The position numbers and the translations under genes are program-made. Below are positions 18,365 to 26,443 of a stretch of DNA of 64,000 nt, piece by piece. The stretch is from assembly GCF_002280675.1 (NCBI RefSeq), contig NZ_NCEN01000002.1, forward strand, positions 124,001 to 188,000, in the 5' to 3' direction. The stretch's first letter is position 1; every line of letters starts with the position of its first letter. The DNA comes from Novosphingobium sp. 32-60-15 (lineage in GTDB: Bacteria; Pseudomonadota; Alphaproteobacteria; Sphingomonadales; Sphingomonadaceae). The notes under the pieces are model-generated. The model saw only the letters and a list, made by a program, of their open reading frames with translations, made no database searches and was not told the DNA's origin.

Positions 18365-18380
18365 CATATCATGCGATAGG
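18365..18380. promoter_or_regulatory. Recurrent dyad operator candidate CATATC-ATGC-GATAGG
   Basis: On the minus strand this reads CCTATC-GCAT-GATATG, one base off the dyad consensus. It lies between diverging genes: 133 bases from the OYE start (18232) and 110 bases from the MFS start (18490). The same spacing to an MFS gene is seen at 26322. Confidence 0.5.
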
Positions 18381-18408
18381 CGCGGCACGGCAGGCGGTCT
18401 GTAGCCCT

Positions 18409-18419
18409 TTTGTATCAAA
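18409..18419. promoter_or_regulatory. Possible GntR/FCD operator TTTG-TAT-CAAA
   Basis: An 11-base imperfect palindrome lies 71 bases before the MFS gene, whose downstream neighbour encodes a GntR/FCD repressor. FCD-type regulators often bind TTGTATACAA-like sites, so autoregulation of this MFS-GntR unit is possible. Short palindromes also arise by chance. Confidence 0.3.
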
Positions 18420-18489
18420 CAGGAACGCCGCAGCCAAACAGCGCCAGCGGTAGATTCTGCGCTAACGTTGGCGGCAGGGAGTAGCGGCT

Positions 18490-19689
18490 TTGGACGTAAA
18501 GAATGACGCTGGACAAAGTGCCGAAATGCCGCGTGGGGTCGGGCTTTGGGCCTTGCTGGTATGCGCCTTGGTACCAATGGTGGGCCTGTTCGGCATGGGG
18601 CCGGCGCTGCCATTGGTGGCGGCTGCCTTTCCCGGCGATCCTGACGCGGAACTTCTGACGCAATTGATCGGCGGGGCCAGCGGTATTGCCTTTGCGCTCA
18701 GTTCGCCGATCATCGGCATGCTGATCGGGCGTTATGGATATAAGCGCGTCTATATTGTGTCGCTCATTGTGTTTTCGATCTTTGGAACGCTGCCGGCGCT
18801 GCTGGACAACCTGCCAGTAATCCTTGCCACCCGGGTTGTGCTGGGGGTTAGCGTTGCGGGGGCCATGACCGCAGGACTTGCAGGATTGGGCACGCTGCCC
18901 GCTTCCACAAGGCCGCGCATGTATGGCCGCAACGCGATGCTTTCGAGTGTCGGTGCGATTTTGGTATTCCCGGCAGTTGGCGCGTTGTCAGAAATTGGCT
19001 GGCGGTTGCCATTCTTCATCCACACATTGGCGCTGGCGATCGTGCCATTGGCGCTCACATTGCCATTCGTGCAAAAGGTACAACCCCCAAGCCCGGACAA
19101 AGCTGCCCAGCCGGCGGGTAGCGGCCTTGGTGTTGCGCCAATTCTGCTGGTTCTTGCCGGTTTCATCGGCTTGACGATGTACGTCGGACCAATGTTTGCG
19201 CCATTTTACCTTCACACCATCGGCGTAACCGACCCGCGCCTTGCGGCACTGCCATTAAGCGCCATGTCGGTGGGTTCACTGATCATGACCAGCAGTTATG
19301 GCTGGCTTCATACTCGTCTGGGTGCACAGTTGTTGTTCGCGCTGACCTTGTTGCTGACCGGCGGCGGGTTGCTGGTGGCAGGAATGGCACCATCGCTGCC
19401 GCTGTTCATTGCCGCGATGTTTGCCGTGTCATGCGGGCTGGCAATTTTCACGCCCAACCTCAGCTCCCATATCGCGGCAACATCAACCAACACGGCGCGG
19501 GGGCTGGGGTGGGCAATGTCTGCGATGTTCGCGGTTCAGGTGGCGTTTCCGTTTATCGCGCGATGGATTTCGCAGACTTTCGGGTCTGCCGGTGTATTTC
19601 TGATCTTCGGCGGCTGCGCGCTGCTGGCAGGTATCGGCGCCATTCTGTTTGCAAACAGCGGCCCGCGCTCGGCAATGGGCAGCCATTGA
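18490..19689 (+). CDS. MFS transporter
   Basis: This 399-residue integral membrane protein has about 12 hydrophobic segments and an MFS motif A-like loop, GMLIGRYGYKRVYI, between helices 2 and 3. It is a DHA/CynX-like secondary transporter for uptake or export of a small organic compound. The TTG at 18490 is chosen because GGGAG lies 8 bases upstream; ATG 18526 would remove the soluble N-terminus only. It lies upstream of a GntR regulator and diverges from the OYE/SDR operon. Confidence 0.85.
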   Translation: MDVKNDAGQSAEMPRGVGLWALLVCALVPMVGLFGMGPALPLVAAAFPGDPDAELLTQLIGGASGIAFALSSPIIGMLIGRYGYKRVYIVSLIVFSIFGTLPALLDNLPVILATRVVLGVSVAGAMTAGLAGLGTLPASTRPRMYGRNAMLSSVGAILVFPAVGALSEIGWRLPFFIHTLALAIVPLALTLPFVQKVQPPSPDKAAQPAGSGLGVAPILLVLAGFIGLTMYVGPMFAPFYLHTIGVTDPRLAALPLSAMSVGSLIMTSSYGWLHTRLGAQLLFALTLLLTGGGLLVAGMAPSLPLFIAAMFAVSCGLAIFTPNLSSHIAATSTNTARGLGWAMSAMFAVQVAFPFIARWISQTFGSAGVFLIFGGCALLAGIGAILFANSGPRSAMGSH

Positions 19690-19813
19690 CAAGGCATGTG
19701 CTGCTGTTGCTATGCATTTTGGCGATGGATCGTTTCGACAGCCCCAATTGCGCTTTGCGTTTCAAACGCCTTGCTGATGAAACAGCGAGGCGCATAACCT
19801 GCGGGCTGCGCTC

Positions 19814-20578
19814 ATGAGCAGCCTTGCCGGAATGCCCGCGTTTTGCATTGATCCGCACGTGGGCAACGACGACGACCAGAGCATTACGCACCGGGCCTAT
19901 ATCCAGATTCGTGCCGGGCTGATTTCATGCCGGTTGAAGCCGGGGTCGCGGCTCAAAATTGCCCAACTTCAGCGGGAACTGGGCATAAGCCAGGCTGCCG
20001 CGCGCGAAGGTCTTTCACGGCTCGCAGCCGAGGGGCTTGTCACGATCGAGCGCAATAGCGGCTTTCGGGCCACGCCTTTATCCGTCGATGGCTTTCGCGA
20101 ACTGGCCGACGCCTGCCTTACTATCGAGCTGCCGCTGTTGCGGTCTTCAATCGCCCTTGGCGATTTTGCGTGGGAAGGCGCGCTGCTGTCAGCGTACCAC
20201 ATCTCGTCACGCGTGCTTGCGCAAGTCGGCGAAGATGAAATCAGCATGGATGCCTATGTCCAGCACCGCGATGAATTTCACCGCATTCTGTTTTCACGGT
20301 GCGATAACCAGTGGCTGCTCCGCGCGTGGTCGCAACTTTATGCCCAGCAGATGCGCTATCGCCACACTTTTCGTGAACTGGCGCGCTACGAACGCAGTTT
20401 GTACGAAGACCACCGCAGGTTCCTTGATGCGGTAATTGACCATAAAGTGGATGAAGCGGCTGAATTGTGGCGTGCCAACCACGACAAGATCGTGGCTTTC
20501 ATCGAATCCAGCCTTGGCCAGACTTTACCGGATGTGGCGCCCAAGCGCGTGGCGACCGGGCGCAAGCATAAAGCGTGA
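19814..20578 (+). CDS. GntR-family transcriptional regulator, FCD subfamily
   Basis: This 254-residue regulator has a winged helix-turn-helix over about residues 25-85 (LKIAQLQRELGISQAAAREGLSRLAAEGLV). A helical FCD ligand-binding domain spans about residues 100-235. FCD regulators normally sense organic acids and repress neighbouring catabolic or transport genes. Likely targets are the MFS gene just upstream or the divergent OYE operon. The intrinsic terminator overlaps its 3' end. Confidence 0.88.
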   Translation: MSSLAGMPAFCIDPHVGNDDDQSITHRAYIQIRAGLISCRLKPGSRLKIAQLQRELGISQAAAREGLSRLAAEGLVTIERNSGFRATPLSVDGFRELADACLTIELPLLRSSIALGDFAWEGALLSAYHISSRVLAQVGEDEISMDAYVQHRDEFHRILFSRCDNQWLLRAWSQLYAQQMRYRHTFRELARYERSLYEDHRRFLDAVIDHKVDEAAELWRANHDKIVAFIESSLGQTLPDVAPKRVATGRKHKA

Positions 20579-20591
20579 CGCCCGGTCTTTT
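20554..20591 (+). terminator. Intrinsic terminator overlapping the GntR gene end
   Basis: GACCGGGCG (20554-20562) pairs with CGCCCGGTC (20579-20587) and is followed by TTTT. The left arm lies inside the coding sequence. The loop is fairly long at 16 bases. Confidence 0.65.
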
Positions 20592-20616
20592 AAGGCAATT
20601 GCGCGCAAGTCTACAT

Positions 20617-21432
20617 TCAGAACGTGTCCACCGGGGGCAGTTCTGGTGATTCAATTTCGCGCATATCGGCCATCTGCGGCTGATGCGCGAGGTGGCCGCC
20701 ATCGACAGAATAGGCCTGCCCGGTGATATATTCGGATTCGTCTGCGGCAAGGAATGCGGCCATCGCGGCAATATCGGCAGGAATGCCGATGCGGCTGGTC
20801 AGCGATTGACGTTTGATCCGTGCGACCAGTTCGGGATATTCGGCCAAGCTGTCATTGATGATCGGCCCGGGCAGAATCGCGTTGCAGCGGATGCCCTGCC
20901 GACCATGCTGTGCCGCGACATATTTGGTCAGTCCGATAACAGCGGCTTTCGATGTGCCATAAGCGATGCGGACATTGTCGCCCATCAGCCCTGAATCAGA
21001 CGCTGTATTGATGATCGATCCGGACCCTGCCTTGATCATGTGCGGGAGCGCGTATTTGCATCCCAGCATCACCCCGCGCACATTGACGTTCATCACGAGA
21101 TCCCAGATCTCGAGAGGAATATCGACCGCTGTACGGTCCTGCATGTTGACCTCTTTCGAGGTAGCCGCAGCATTGTTGAACAAGATGTCGATTTTGCCAA
21201 AGCGGGCAATTGTTTCGGCGATACCAGCCTCGATCGACGCAGGTTCGGCGCAGTCGAAATGAAGGCCGATCGATCCGCCGCCAATCGCTTGTGCAATGTC
21301 CTTGGCGCGGGCTTCGAAAATATCAGCAACGACCACGGTTGCCCCTTCGCTAACGAAACGTTCGGCCGTGGCAGACCCCAGGCCTCCCGCGCCACCAGTG
21401 ATGACTGCAATCTTACCTTCAAGCCTGCGCAT
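20617..21432 (-). CDS. Short-chain dehydrogenase/reductase (SDR 7)
   Basis: A 271-residue SDR with TGGAGGLG, the FNNAA motif, NTASDSG (Ser) and YGTSK. The end is GQAYSVDGGHLAHQP. The MLGCKYALPHMI and SIINTASD segments align with the paralogues at 22865 and 23697. GGGAGA lies 9-10 bases before ATG 21432. The gene is monocistronic and divergent from the NTF2-like gene at 21620. Substrate unknown. Confidence 0.86.
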   Translation of the reverse strand: MRRLEGKIAVITGGAGGLGSATAERFVSEGATVVVADIFEARAKDIAQAIGGGSIGLHFDCAEPASIEAGIAETIARFGKIDILFNNAAATSKEVNMQDRTAVDIPLEIWDLVMNVNVRGVMLGCKYALPHMIKAGSGSIINTASDSGLMGDNVRIAYGTSKAAVIGLTKYVAAQHGRQGIRCNAILPGPIINDSLAEYPELVARIKRQSLTSRIGIPADIAAMAAFLAADESEYITGQAYSVDGGHLAHQPQMADMREIESPELPPVDTF

Positions 21433-21487
21433 GTCTGTGTCTCCCTTTATCGTTGCCGTACCGTGTCATGGGATTGGCCGGCAAATT

Positions 21488-21502
21488 CCTACCGGCCGGA
21501 GG
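21488..21502. promoter_or_regulatory. Possible degenerate dyad CCTACC-GGC-CGGAGG
   Basis: This resembles the recurrent operator (compare 14491 and 41064) but has one changed base in the first half and a spacer shorter by one. It lies in the divergent region between genes starting at 21432 and 21620. Confidence 0.25.
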
Positions 21503-21619
21503 GGAAGCGACCATGCCGGTCGCCAAGGTTCCCTGCCGAGAGGCAGGAACAGCGGTTCACCAACTTGCTAGGATTGCAGACGCGCCGCTTGTCGCCGCAT
21601 ATCCGTGAAAGGGAACGCC

Positions 21620-22027
21620 ATGAAGCCGGGCACCGCTACCAAGCCGGATTCGATCATCGCGGTCGAGCAGTGGAACGCGTTCTGGGGCGCGCGCGACCTT
21701 GAAGGCATGAAGCGCGTGGCTGCCGACGATTTTGTCCAGTGGCACGCGACGGTGCGCAAAAACCTGACCAAGGACGAGGAATTCGCCATGCTGGTCGAAG
21801 CACTGAAGGTCATGGAGATCACGTTCAAAGACATTCGCTTGACGCCGATGGAAAATGACACCGTCCTCCAACAGTGTCTTGGCGATATCACCATCGCGGG
21901 TGCAGGGACGCGAACCGATGTGCCGTTCGCCATGGTTTTTCACACGCGTGGGCAGCAGGTTACGCGGTGCGATGAATATATGGACGGAATGTCATTACCG
22001 CCCATTGATTTCACGCCGAAGGATTAG
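21620..22027 (+). CDS. SnoaL/NTF2-like protein
   Basis: This 135-residue single-domain protein has the pattern WNAFWGARDLEGMKRVAADDFVQW, a central strand VLQQCLGD and a late DEYMDG strand. These match the NTF2/SnoaL fold and resemble the proteins at 9375 and 24527. AAAGGGAACGCC precedes ATG 21620; a GTG at 21605 is an in-frame alternative. It ends at a strong hairpin shared with the convergent CMD-like gene. Enzymatic role unknown. Confidence 0.75.
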   Translation: MKPGTATKPDSIIAVEQWNAFWGARDLEGMKRVAADDFVQWHATVRKNLTKDEEFAMLVEALKVMEITFKDIRLTPMENDTVLQQCLGDITIAGAGTRTDVPFAMVFHTRGQQVTRCDEYMDGMSLPPIDFTPKD

Positions 22028-22032
22028 GGTCA

Positions 22033-22062
22033 GGCCGCGCAAACATTTGTATTTGCGCGGCC
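22033..22062. terminator. Bidirectional terminator-like hairpin
   Basis: GGCCGCGCAAA (22033-22043) and TTTGCGCGGCC (22052-22062) form a perfect 11-bp stem with an 8-base loop between two convergent genes. No long T-run follows. Confidence 0.65.
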
Positions 22063-22068
22063 GTCAAG

Positions 22069-22653
22069 TCATTGTGCCGCAATCAGATCGGCGCGTTCGG
22101 TCAACTTGTCGTTGCGTAAGGCGGCAAGGGTATCTGCACTGGGTGGCACAACGCAGACGCTACCGATGCCCAGCGCCTTAAGTGCGCGGCCTGTACCAAC
22201 CCAGCAGGCCAGCATCAGCACGGTATCGCCAATCTCCGGCTCGGTCAGCAGTGCATGCATGCGCTCCCAAAGGGCGTCGTCACCATTGATCGAATCGATG
22301 TCGCTTTCAAACCGGTCAGCGAATTCGATCAGCAGCCGCTCACGCTCGGTAAAGCCTTCCCAAGCATAATTGCAGTCGGCGGCGTTTTGATAAAACTCCT
22401 CGGGAATTTCGCCCCCGGCAAAGCCCGGCCAATCGCGCCAGAGACGCATTCCGGCGCAAATCGGGCAATTGGTGCGCGCCGCGCCAAGGATGCGCATCCC
22501 TTCGCGTTCGCGCGCGGTCAGCGTCGTTTCAGGTGCGTCGTAAATCGTTCGGAACATTCGCTGGCGAGTATCCACCAGCTTTTCCGTGCCAAGGTGGTTC
22601 AGGATGTGAACCAACGGTTCACGGTCTGCGGGAATATCTACGCGATAGGGCAT
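22069..22653 (-). CDS. CMD/AhpD-like protein with CxxC
   Basis: This 194-residue helical protein has REREGMRILGAARTNCPICAG near its middle. It combines the CMD-fold helix with a C-P-I-C pair, as in AhpD-like alkylhydroperoxidase-related proteins. The second half (FTERERLLIEFADRF ... VLMLACWVGTGRALKALGI) is a second CMD-like helix pair. It may have a peroxidase or decarboxylase-like role. GGAG lies 7 bases before ATG 22653. It is divergent from the SDR pair at 22865. Confidence 0.75.
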   Translation of the reverse strand: MPYRVDIPADREPLVHILNHLGTEKLVDTRQRMFRTIYDAPETTLTAREREGMRILGAARTNCPICAGMRLWRDWPGFAGGEIPEEFYQNAADCNYAWEGFTERERLLIEFADRFESDIDSINGDDALWERMHALLTEPEIGDTVLMLACWVGTGRALKALGIGSVCVVPPSADTLAALRNDKLTERADLIAAQ

Positions 22654-22759
22654 TGTGCCACTCCTGCATCGGGGCCTCAGGGACTCTCTCGGTCTAAATA
22701 GTGCATGATTTTTCACGCCTGATCACACCTGCCTTTGGACGGGGTTTAGCCATCCGTAT

Positions 22760-22789
22760 TTGCGGCAATCCCGAAAGGTGGGATCGCAA
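22760..22789. promoter_or_regulatory. Interrupted inverted repeat TTGCG-ATCCC / GGGAT-CGCAA
   Basis: TTGCG(gca)ATCCC (22760-22772) is mirrored by GGGATCGCAA (22780-22789) in the divergent gap between the CMD-like gene and SDR 8. The outer TTGCG/CGCAA arms recall the dyads upstream of the TonB receptor at 8715. Confidence 0.35.
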
Positions 22790-22864
22790 GGCAACGCGAC
22801 AAGGAGAAGCGAGGAAACGCCTTGCCCGAATGTCATTGTCACCGATCACCGGGAGAGTGAAACG

Positions 22865-23704
22865 ATGAAACGACTGGAAGGCAAAGTGGCCGTTATTAGC
22901 GGCACGAGCGGCGGGATTGGTGCGGCAACCGCACGGCGGCTGGCGTCCGAAGGTGCCAAAGTGGTGCTGGCCGATATCGACATGGCAGGTGCCGAACGCA
23001 CCGCGCAAACCATCCGCGAAACCGGCAGCGAGGTGATGGTGCATTATCTTGATTTGGCCGATGAGGCGAGCATCGCGGCGTTGATTGATGCTACTGTCGC
23101 CCGGTTCGGCCGGATTGACGTCTTGTTCAACAACGCCGCCGATACTCGCGCCGAAACAATGATCAAGGACGCCGCGGTCGAATTCATGGATGCCGACCTG
23201 TGGGATAGCGTCTTTCGCATCAACACACGGGGCACAATGCTGATGATCAAGCACACCTTGCCGCATATGGTGCGGCAAGGTGGCGGCTCGATCATCAACA
23301 CAAGTTCGGGCGCGTCGCTGCGCGGAGATCTTTTCCGCGTCGCCTATGCCTCGTCCAAAGCAGCGATCAACGTGCTGACCGAATATGTCGCGGCGCAGTA
23401 TGGCAAAAAGGGGATTCGCTGCAATGTCGTTTCGCCGGGTCTGGTCGTGACCGAAAATGCCGCTATGAATCAAGGCCATAACCTGGACATGTATCTTTCG
23501 CACCACCTGACCCCGCGCCTTGGGCGGCCTGACGATCTGGCCGCGATGGTTGCATTGTTGGCCTCGGACGACGGCAAATTTATCACGGCACAGATCATTC
23601 CGGTCGATGGGGGAATCTCGACCCATTTCCCGCACGTCGCCGAAACGCGCGGCGGCGTCGATGCCTACAAACCGGCAGCACCTGAGGAGCAAGCACATGG
23701 GTAG
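22865..23704 (+). CDS. Short-chain dehydrogenase/reductase (SDR 8)
   Basis: A 279-residue SDR with SGTSGGIG in place of the common TGxxxGIG start, FNNAA, NTSSGAS (Ser) and YASSK. It shares long blocks with the next gene (for example NTRGTMLMIKH and AAMVALLASDDG), so the two are tandem duplicates. GGGAG lies 9 bases before ATG 22865. Its last 8 bases overlap the next gene, which indicates translational coupling. An NAD(P)-dependent alcohol oxidation is predicted. Confidence 0.87.
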   Translation: MKRLEGKVAVISGTSGGIGAATARRLASEGAKVVLADIDMAGAERTAQTIRETGSEVMVHYLDLADEASIAALIDATVARFGRIDVLFNNAADTRAETMIKDAAVEFMDADLWDSVFRINTRGTMLMIKHTLPHMVRQGGGSIINTSSGASLRGDLFRVAYASSKAAINVLTEYVAAQYGKKGIRCNVVSPGLVVTENAAMNQGHNLDMYLSHHLTPRLGRPDDLAAMVALLASDDGKFITAQIIPVDGGISTHFPHVAETRGGVDAYKPAAPEEQAHG

Positions 23705-24530
23705 ATTGACGGGACGGACCTGCATCGTCACCGGCGGCGCAGGCGGGCTGGGATCGGCCACGGTGCGCAGGCTTTGTGCCGAAGGAGGGCAGGTTGTGGT
23801 CGCCGATATCCTGCTTGAACCGGCTGAAGCGCTGGCGGCGGAAATTCGTGCCGACGGCGGCGATGCCATCGCGCTGCATCTCGATCTTGGCGATCCTGCC
23901 AGCATCGCACAACTGATTGCAGATACGCTGGCCCATTACGGCAAGCTGGAGGTTGTGTTCAACAACGGGGCCGCCACACAGTCCGAATTCCTGAACCGTG
24001 ATGGTGCGGCAGGCGATATGGATATCGCAGTGTGGGATCATACGTTTGCAGTGAACACCCGCGGCACCATGCTGATGATCAAGCACGCGCTGCCGGCGCT
24101 GATCGCGTCGGGCAGCGGGGCGATTATCAACACCAGTTCAGGGGCCTCACTGCTGGGTGATCTTTCGCGCACGGCCTATGCCGCGTCGAAATCCGCCGTG
24201 AACGCGCTTACGCTTTATGTCGCGGCGCAATACGGGAAGCAGGGCGTGACATGCAACGCCATCTCGCCCGGCATGGTGCCAACAGCCGCTTCGCGCGAAA
24301 ACCAGCCCGAACTTATCCGCATGGTAGAACGGCATCACATGACGCCGGAACTGGGATACCCCGATGACATCGCTGCGATGGTTGCACTGCTGGCATCAGA
24401 CGATGGACGGTTCGTTTCGGGCCAGATTATCCGCGTCGATGGCGGCGTGACCAAAGCATTCGCGCACGTCGCCGATAACCGCGACCAGTTCGAAGCCCAT
24501 GTCGCCAGCACATGGGGGCAGGACGCATGA
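23697..24530 (+). CDS. Short-chain dehydrogenase/reductase (SDR 9)
   Basis: A 277-residue SDR with TGGAGGLG, FNNGA (Gly for the usual Ala), NTSSGAS and YAASK. It is the tandem partner of the upstream SDR and probably arose by local duplication. The 3' end overlaps the start of the NTF2-like gene (ATGA). A GAGGAG ribosome site lies within the end of the preceding gene. The pair may act on related stereoisomers or on successive hydroxyl groups; that is inference. Confidence 0.87.
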   Translation: MGRLTGRTCIVTGGAGGLGSATVRRLCAEGGQVVVADILLEPAEALAAEIRADGGDAIALHLDLGDPASIAQLIADTLAHYGKLEVVFNNGAATQSEFLNRDGAAGDMDIAVWDHTFAVNTRGTMLMIKHALPALIASGSGAIINTSSGASLLGDLSRTAYAASKSAVNALTLYVAAQYGKQGVTCNAISPGMVPTAASRENQPELIRMVERHHMTPELGYPDDIAAMVALLASDDGRFVSGQIIRVDGGVTKAFAHVADNRDQFEAHVASTWGQDA

Positions 24531-24922
24531 CCGCGCAGGCATTGGAGAGCGTAGGAGCGGTGGCGCGTAGTTGGGAGGCGGCCTGCCAGTCAGGCGACAC
24601 CGACCGGATTGTTGCGCATCTTTGCGATGATGCCGTTGTCTGGTACAACTTCAATCCGCAAGCCCAGCACACCAAGGGCGCCTATCGCGCCATGCTAGAA
24701 ACCAGCAGGACCGGTTTGCCAAACCGGCGCTACAAGGACCGGCGGGTGCACTTGCATCCCGGCGGTTTCGTCGAGCAGGCGACGCTGGAAGGCGAGACGC
24801 CCGGTGGCCCGGTCGAAACGCCGTTCCTGCTGATTGCAACGGTGGAAGGCGGCCGCATTACGCGGATAGCGCAATATTTCGACACCACAATCATGCATAA
24901 GGCAGGTCTGGTGCCTGTTTGA
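24527..24922 (+). CDS. SnoaL/NTF2-like protein
   Basis: This 131-residue protein has the NTF2-like pattern with VVWYNFNPQ, GGFVEQATLEG and AQYFDTT. It matches the protein at 9375 at the same positions, so the two are paralogues from different operons. ATG 24527 overlaps the stop of SDR 9. Position and coupling suggest that it works on the product of the two SDRs. The chemistry (isomerase, dehydratase or binding protein) is not shown. Confidence 0.78.
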   Translation: MTAQALESVGAVARSWEAACQSGDTDRIVAHLCDDAVVWYNFNPQAQHTKGAYRAMLETSRTGLPNRRYKDRRVHLHPGGFVEQATLEGETPGGPVETPFLLIATVEGGRITRIAQYFDTTIMHKAGLVPV

Positions 24923-24936
24923 AGCTGGTGAAATTC

Positions 24937-24965
24937 GCCCGGTAAACTGTGACGGTTTACCGGGC
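24937..24965. terminator. Bidirectional terminator-like hairpin
   Basis: GCCCGGTAAAC (24937-24947) pairs with GTTTACCGGGC (24955-24965) between convergent genes ending at 24922 and 24989. The stem is strong but lacks a T-run. Confidence 0.6.
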
Positions 24966-24988
24966 TCTATGTCCTGACCCTAGCAGCT

Positions 24989-26197
24989 TCAGCCCCAGCG
25001 CAGCGGCAATTCGCTGACCTGGATGACGTTGCCGGTGAACCAAGGCACGCGGAAACCGTCCTGCACCTTGAACATCGGGATCACTTTGACGAATTCCTCA
25101 ATCGCAGTCTGCAATTCACGGCGGGCAAGGTGCTGGCCAAGGCAGCGATGTATGCTGTGGCCAAGCGTGACATGCATCGGCTTGCGGTCCAGCTTCACGT
25201 CCTGAGGATTTTCATAAGCTTCGGGATCGCGCCCGGCGAGCGGTGTCGACATCGAGACGACGTCGCCCGGAAGCAGGGTGTGTCCGTCCAGTTGATGTTC
25301 TTTGGAAACGATGCGCTGGGTTGAAACCGCGGCATAGGCGCGCAACAGTTCTTCCACCGCCACAACGTTCTGCGATGGGGTATTCTCGCGCATGGTCTGC
25401 TGGTCTTGCGGGTTCTGCGCAAGATGGCGGAACTGCAGACTGAGATTGGCAGTCACAGTATCAAGGCCACCAAGATAGAGGTTGAAGGCGTGTCCGAAAA
25501 CTTCCTGATCATTCCATTTGCGGCCATCTACCTCAAGCGTCATGCACTTGCTGATAAGATCATCGCCCGGGTTCTTGCGGCGCGCGGCGATGGTCTCCAT
25601 CAACAGTTCCTTTACCGCCCGCACGCTGGCGATTTGAACGGTGACGTCTGTTCCGCGTAACAGCTGGTTTTCCCATTCGAGGAACTGTTCGAGCCGTTCG
25701 ACCGGAAGGTCGATCATCTCAAGGAAGATGGTGATCGGGAAGAGGATCGCAAAATCCTGCACGAATTCGCATTCGCCCTTATCCTTGAATTTGGCGATCA
25801 ATTCCTGGGCGCGCCCGCGAACCTTTCCGTCCAGCTTCATCATCTGGCTGGGGGAATAAAGCGGATTGAGCGCCGAACGATAGGCGGTGTGGACCGGCGG
25901 ATCGAGTTCGGTCGGGATGATGTCCCAAGTCTCGCCGATCATCTGGGCAAAGCCGGTGTTGCCGCTCTTGTGGTAATTTTCAGTATCGGCATAGATTTTG
26001 CGCAAATCTTCTGCCCGGCGCACGACCCAACCCGGTTTGTTGAAGGAAACGTTATCGGCAAAGAAAACCGCCGGCCCTTCATGAATGGCCGGGACAATCG
26101 TCTCATGCGGGTTTTCATAAATGACCTTGCGATCATAAAGTGCGCAGTGGCGCATTTCTCGCGCGGGTGCCTGCGGGGTCGTTGCCAAATCTGTCAT
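24989..26197 (-). CDS. Cytochrome P450, CYP101 (P450cam)-like
   Basis: This 402-residue soluble P450 has an I-helix with GGLDTV, an EELLR K-helix, and the heme loop LGHSIHRCLGQHLARRE with the axial Cys. GGLDTV, RCLGQ-LARRE and an end of the form LPLRWG match the P450cam clade and resemble the protein at 52064. Such enzymes hydroxylate terpenoid or other alicyclic substrates with a putidaredoxin-type ferredoxin; one is encoded at 34828. The heme loop begins LGHS rather than FGxG. Divergent from an MFS gene. Confidence 0.9.
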   Translation of the reverse strand: MTDLATTPQAPAREMRHCALYDRKVIYENPHETIVPAIHEGPAVFFADNVSFNKPGWVVRRAEDLRKIYADTENYHKSGNTGFAQMIGETWDIIPTELDPPVHTAYRSALNPLYSPSQMMKLDGKVRGRAQELIAKFKDKGECEFVQDFAILFPITIFLEMIDLPVERLEQFLEWENQLLRGTDVTVQIASVRAVKELLMETIAARRKNPGDDLISKCMTLEVDGRKWNDQEVFGHAFNLYLGGLDTVTANLSLQFRHLAQNPQDQQTMRENTPSQNVVAVEELLRAYAAVSTQRIVSKEHQLDGHTLLPGDVVSMSTPLAGRDPEAYENPQDVKLDRKPMHVTLGHSIHRCLGQHLARRELQTAIEEFVKVIPMFKVQDGFRVPWFTGNVIQVSELPLRWG

Positions 26198-26321
26198 CTT
26201 TTCAGGCCTTCGCTTTTTTCATTGTGCGGCACCGGACTGTCATTTCGGCAGGCGGTGCCGCGCATTCGTGCGGTTCATGTCAAGTTGGGGCCTCTTTAAC
26301 CGCTGGATCGCAGCGTCGCTT

Positions 26322-26337
26322 CCTATCGGAAGGTATG
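26322..26337. promoter_or_regulatory. Recurrent dyad operator candidate CCTATC-GGAA-GGTATG
   Basis: It lies between the divergent P450 (start 26197, 125 bases away) and MFS gene (start 26444, 107 bases away). It is one base off the consensus in the second half-site. It is also embedded in a short CTTCC/GGAAG hairpin. Confidence 0.5.
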
Positions 26338-26443
26338 TTCGCTTCGGCACGTTTTGCTCAACCGTCTGCATCAATGCAATCTGCGCAAAGCTGCCTGCCC
26401 AATTTCTGGCATGGTTGGCTGAAGCGTTTGAGGAAGGGGATTT

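Noticed and set aside
22694..23905. 403-codon open frame antisense to two SDR genes
   Set aside because: It covers two well-supported SDRs and has low-complexity Arg/Ser/Ala composition; the same explanation holds for other long antisense frames at 7435-8454, 16646-17773, 45618-46703, 46761-47861 and 59725-60687.
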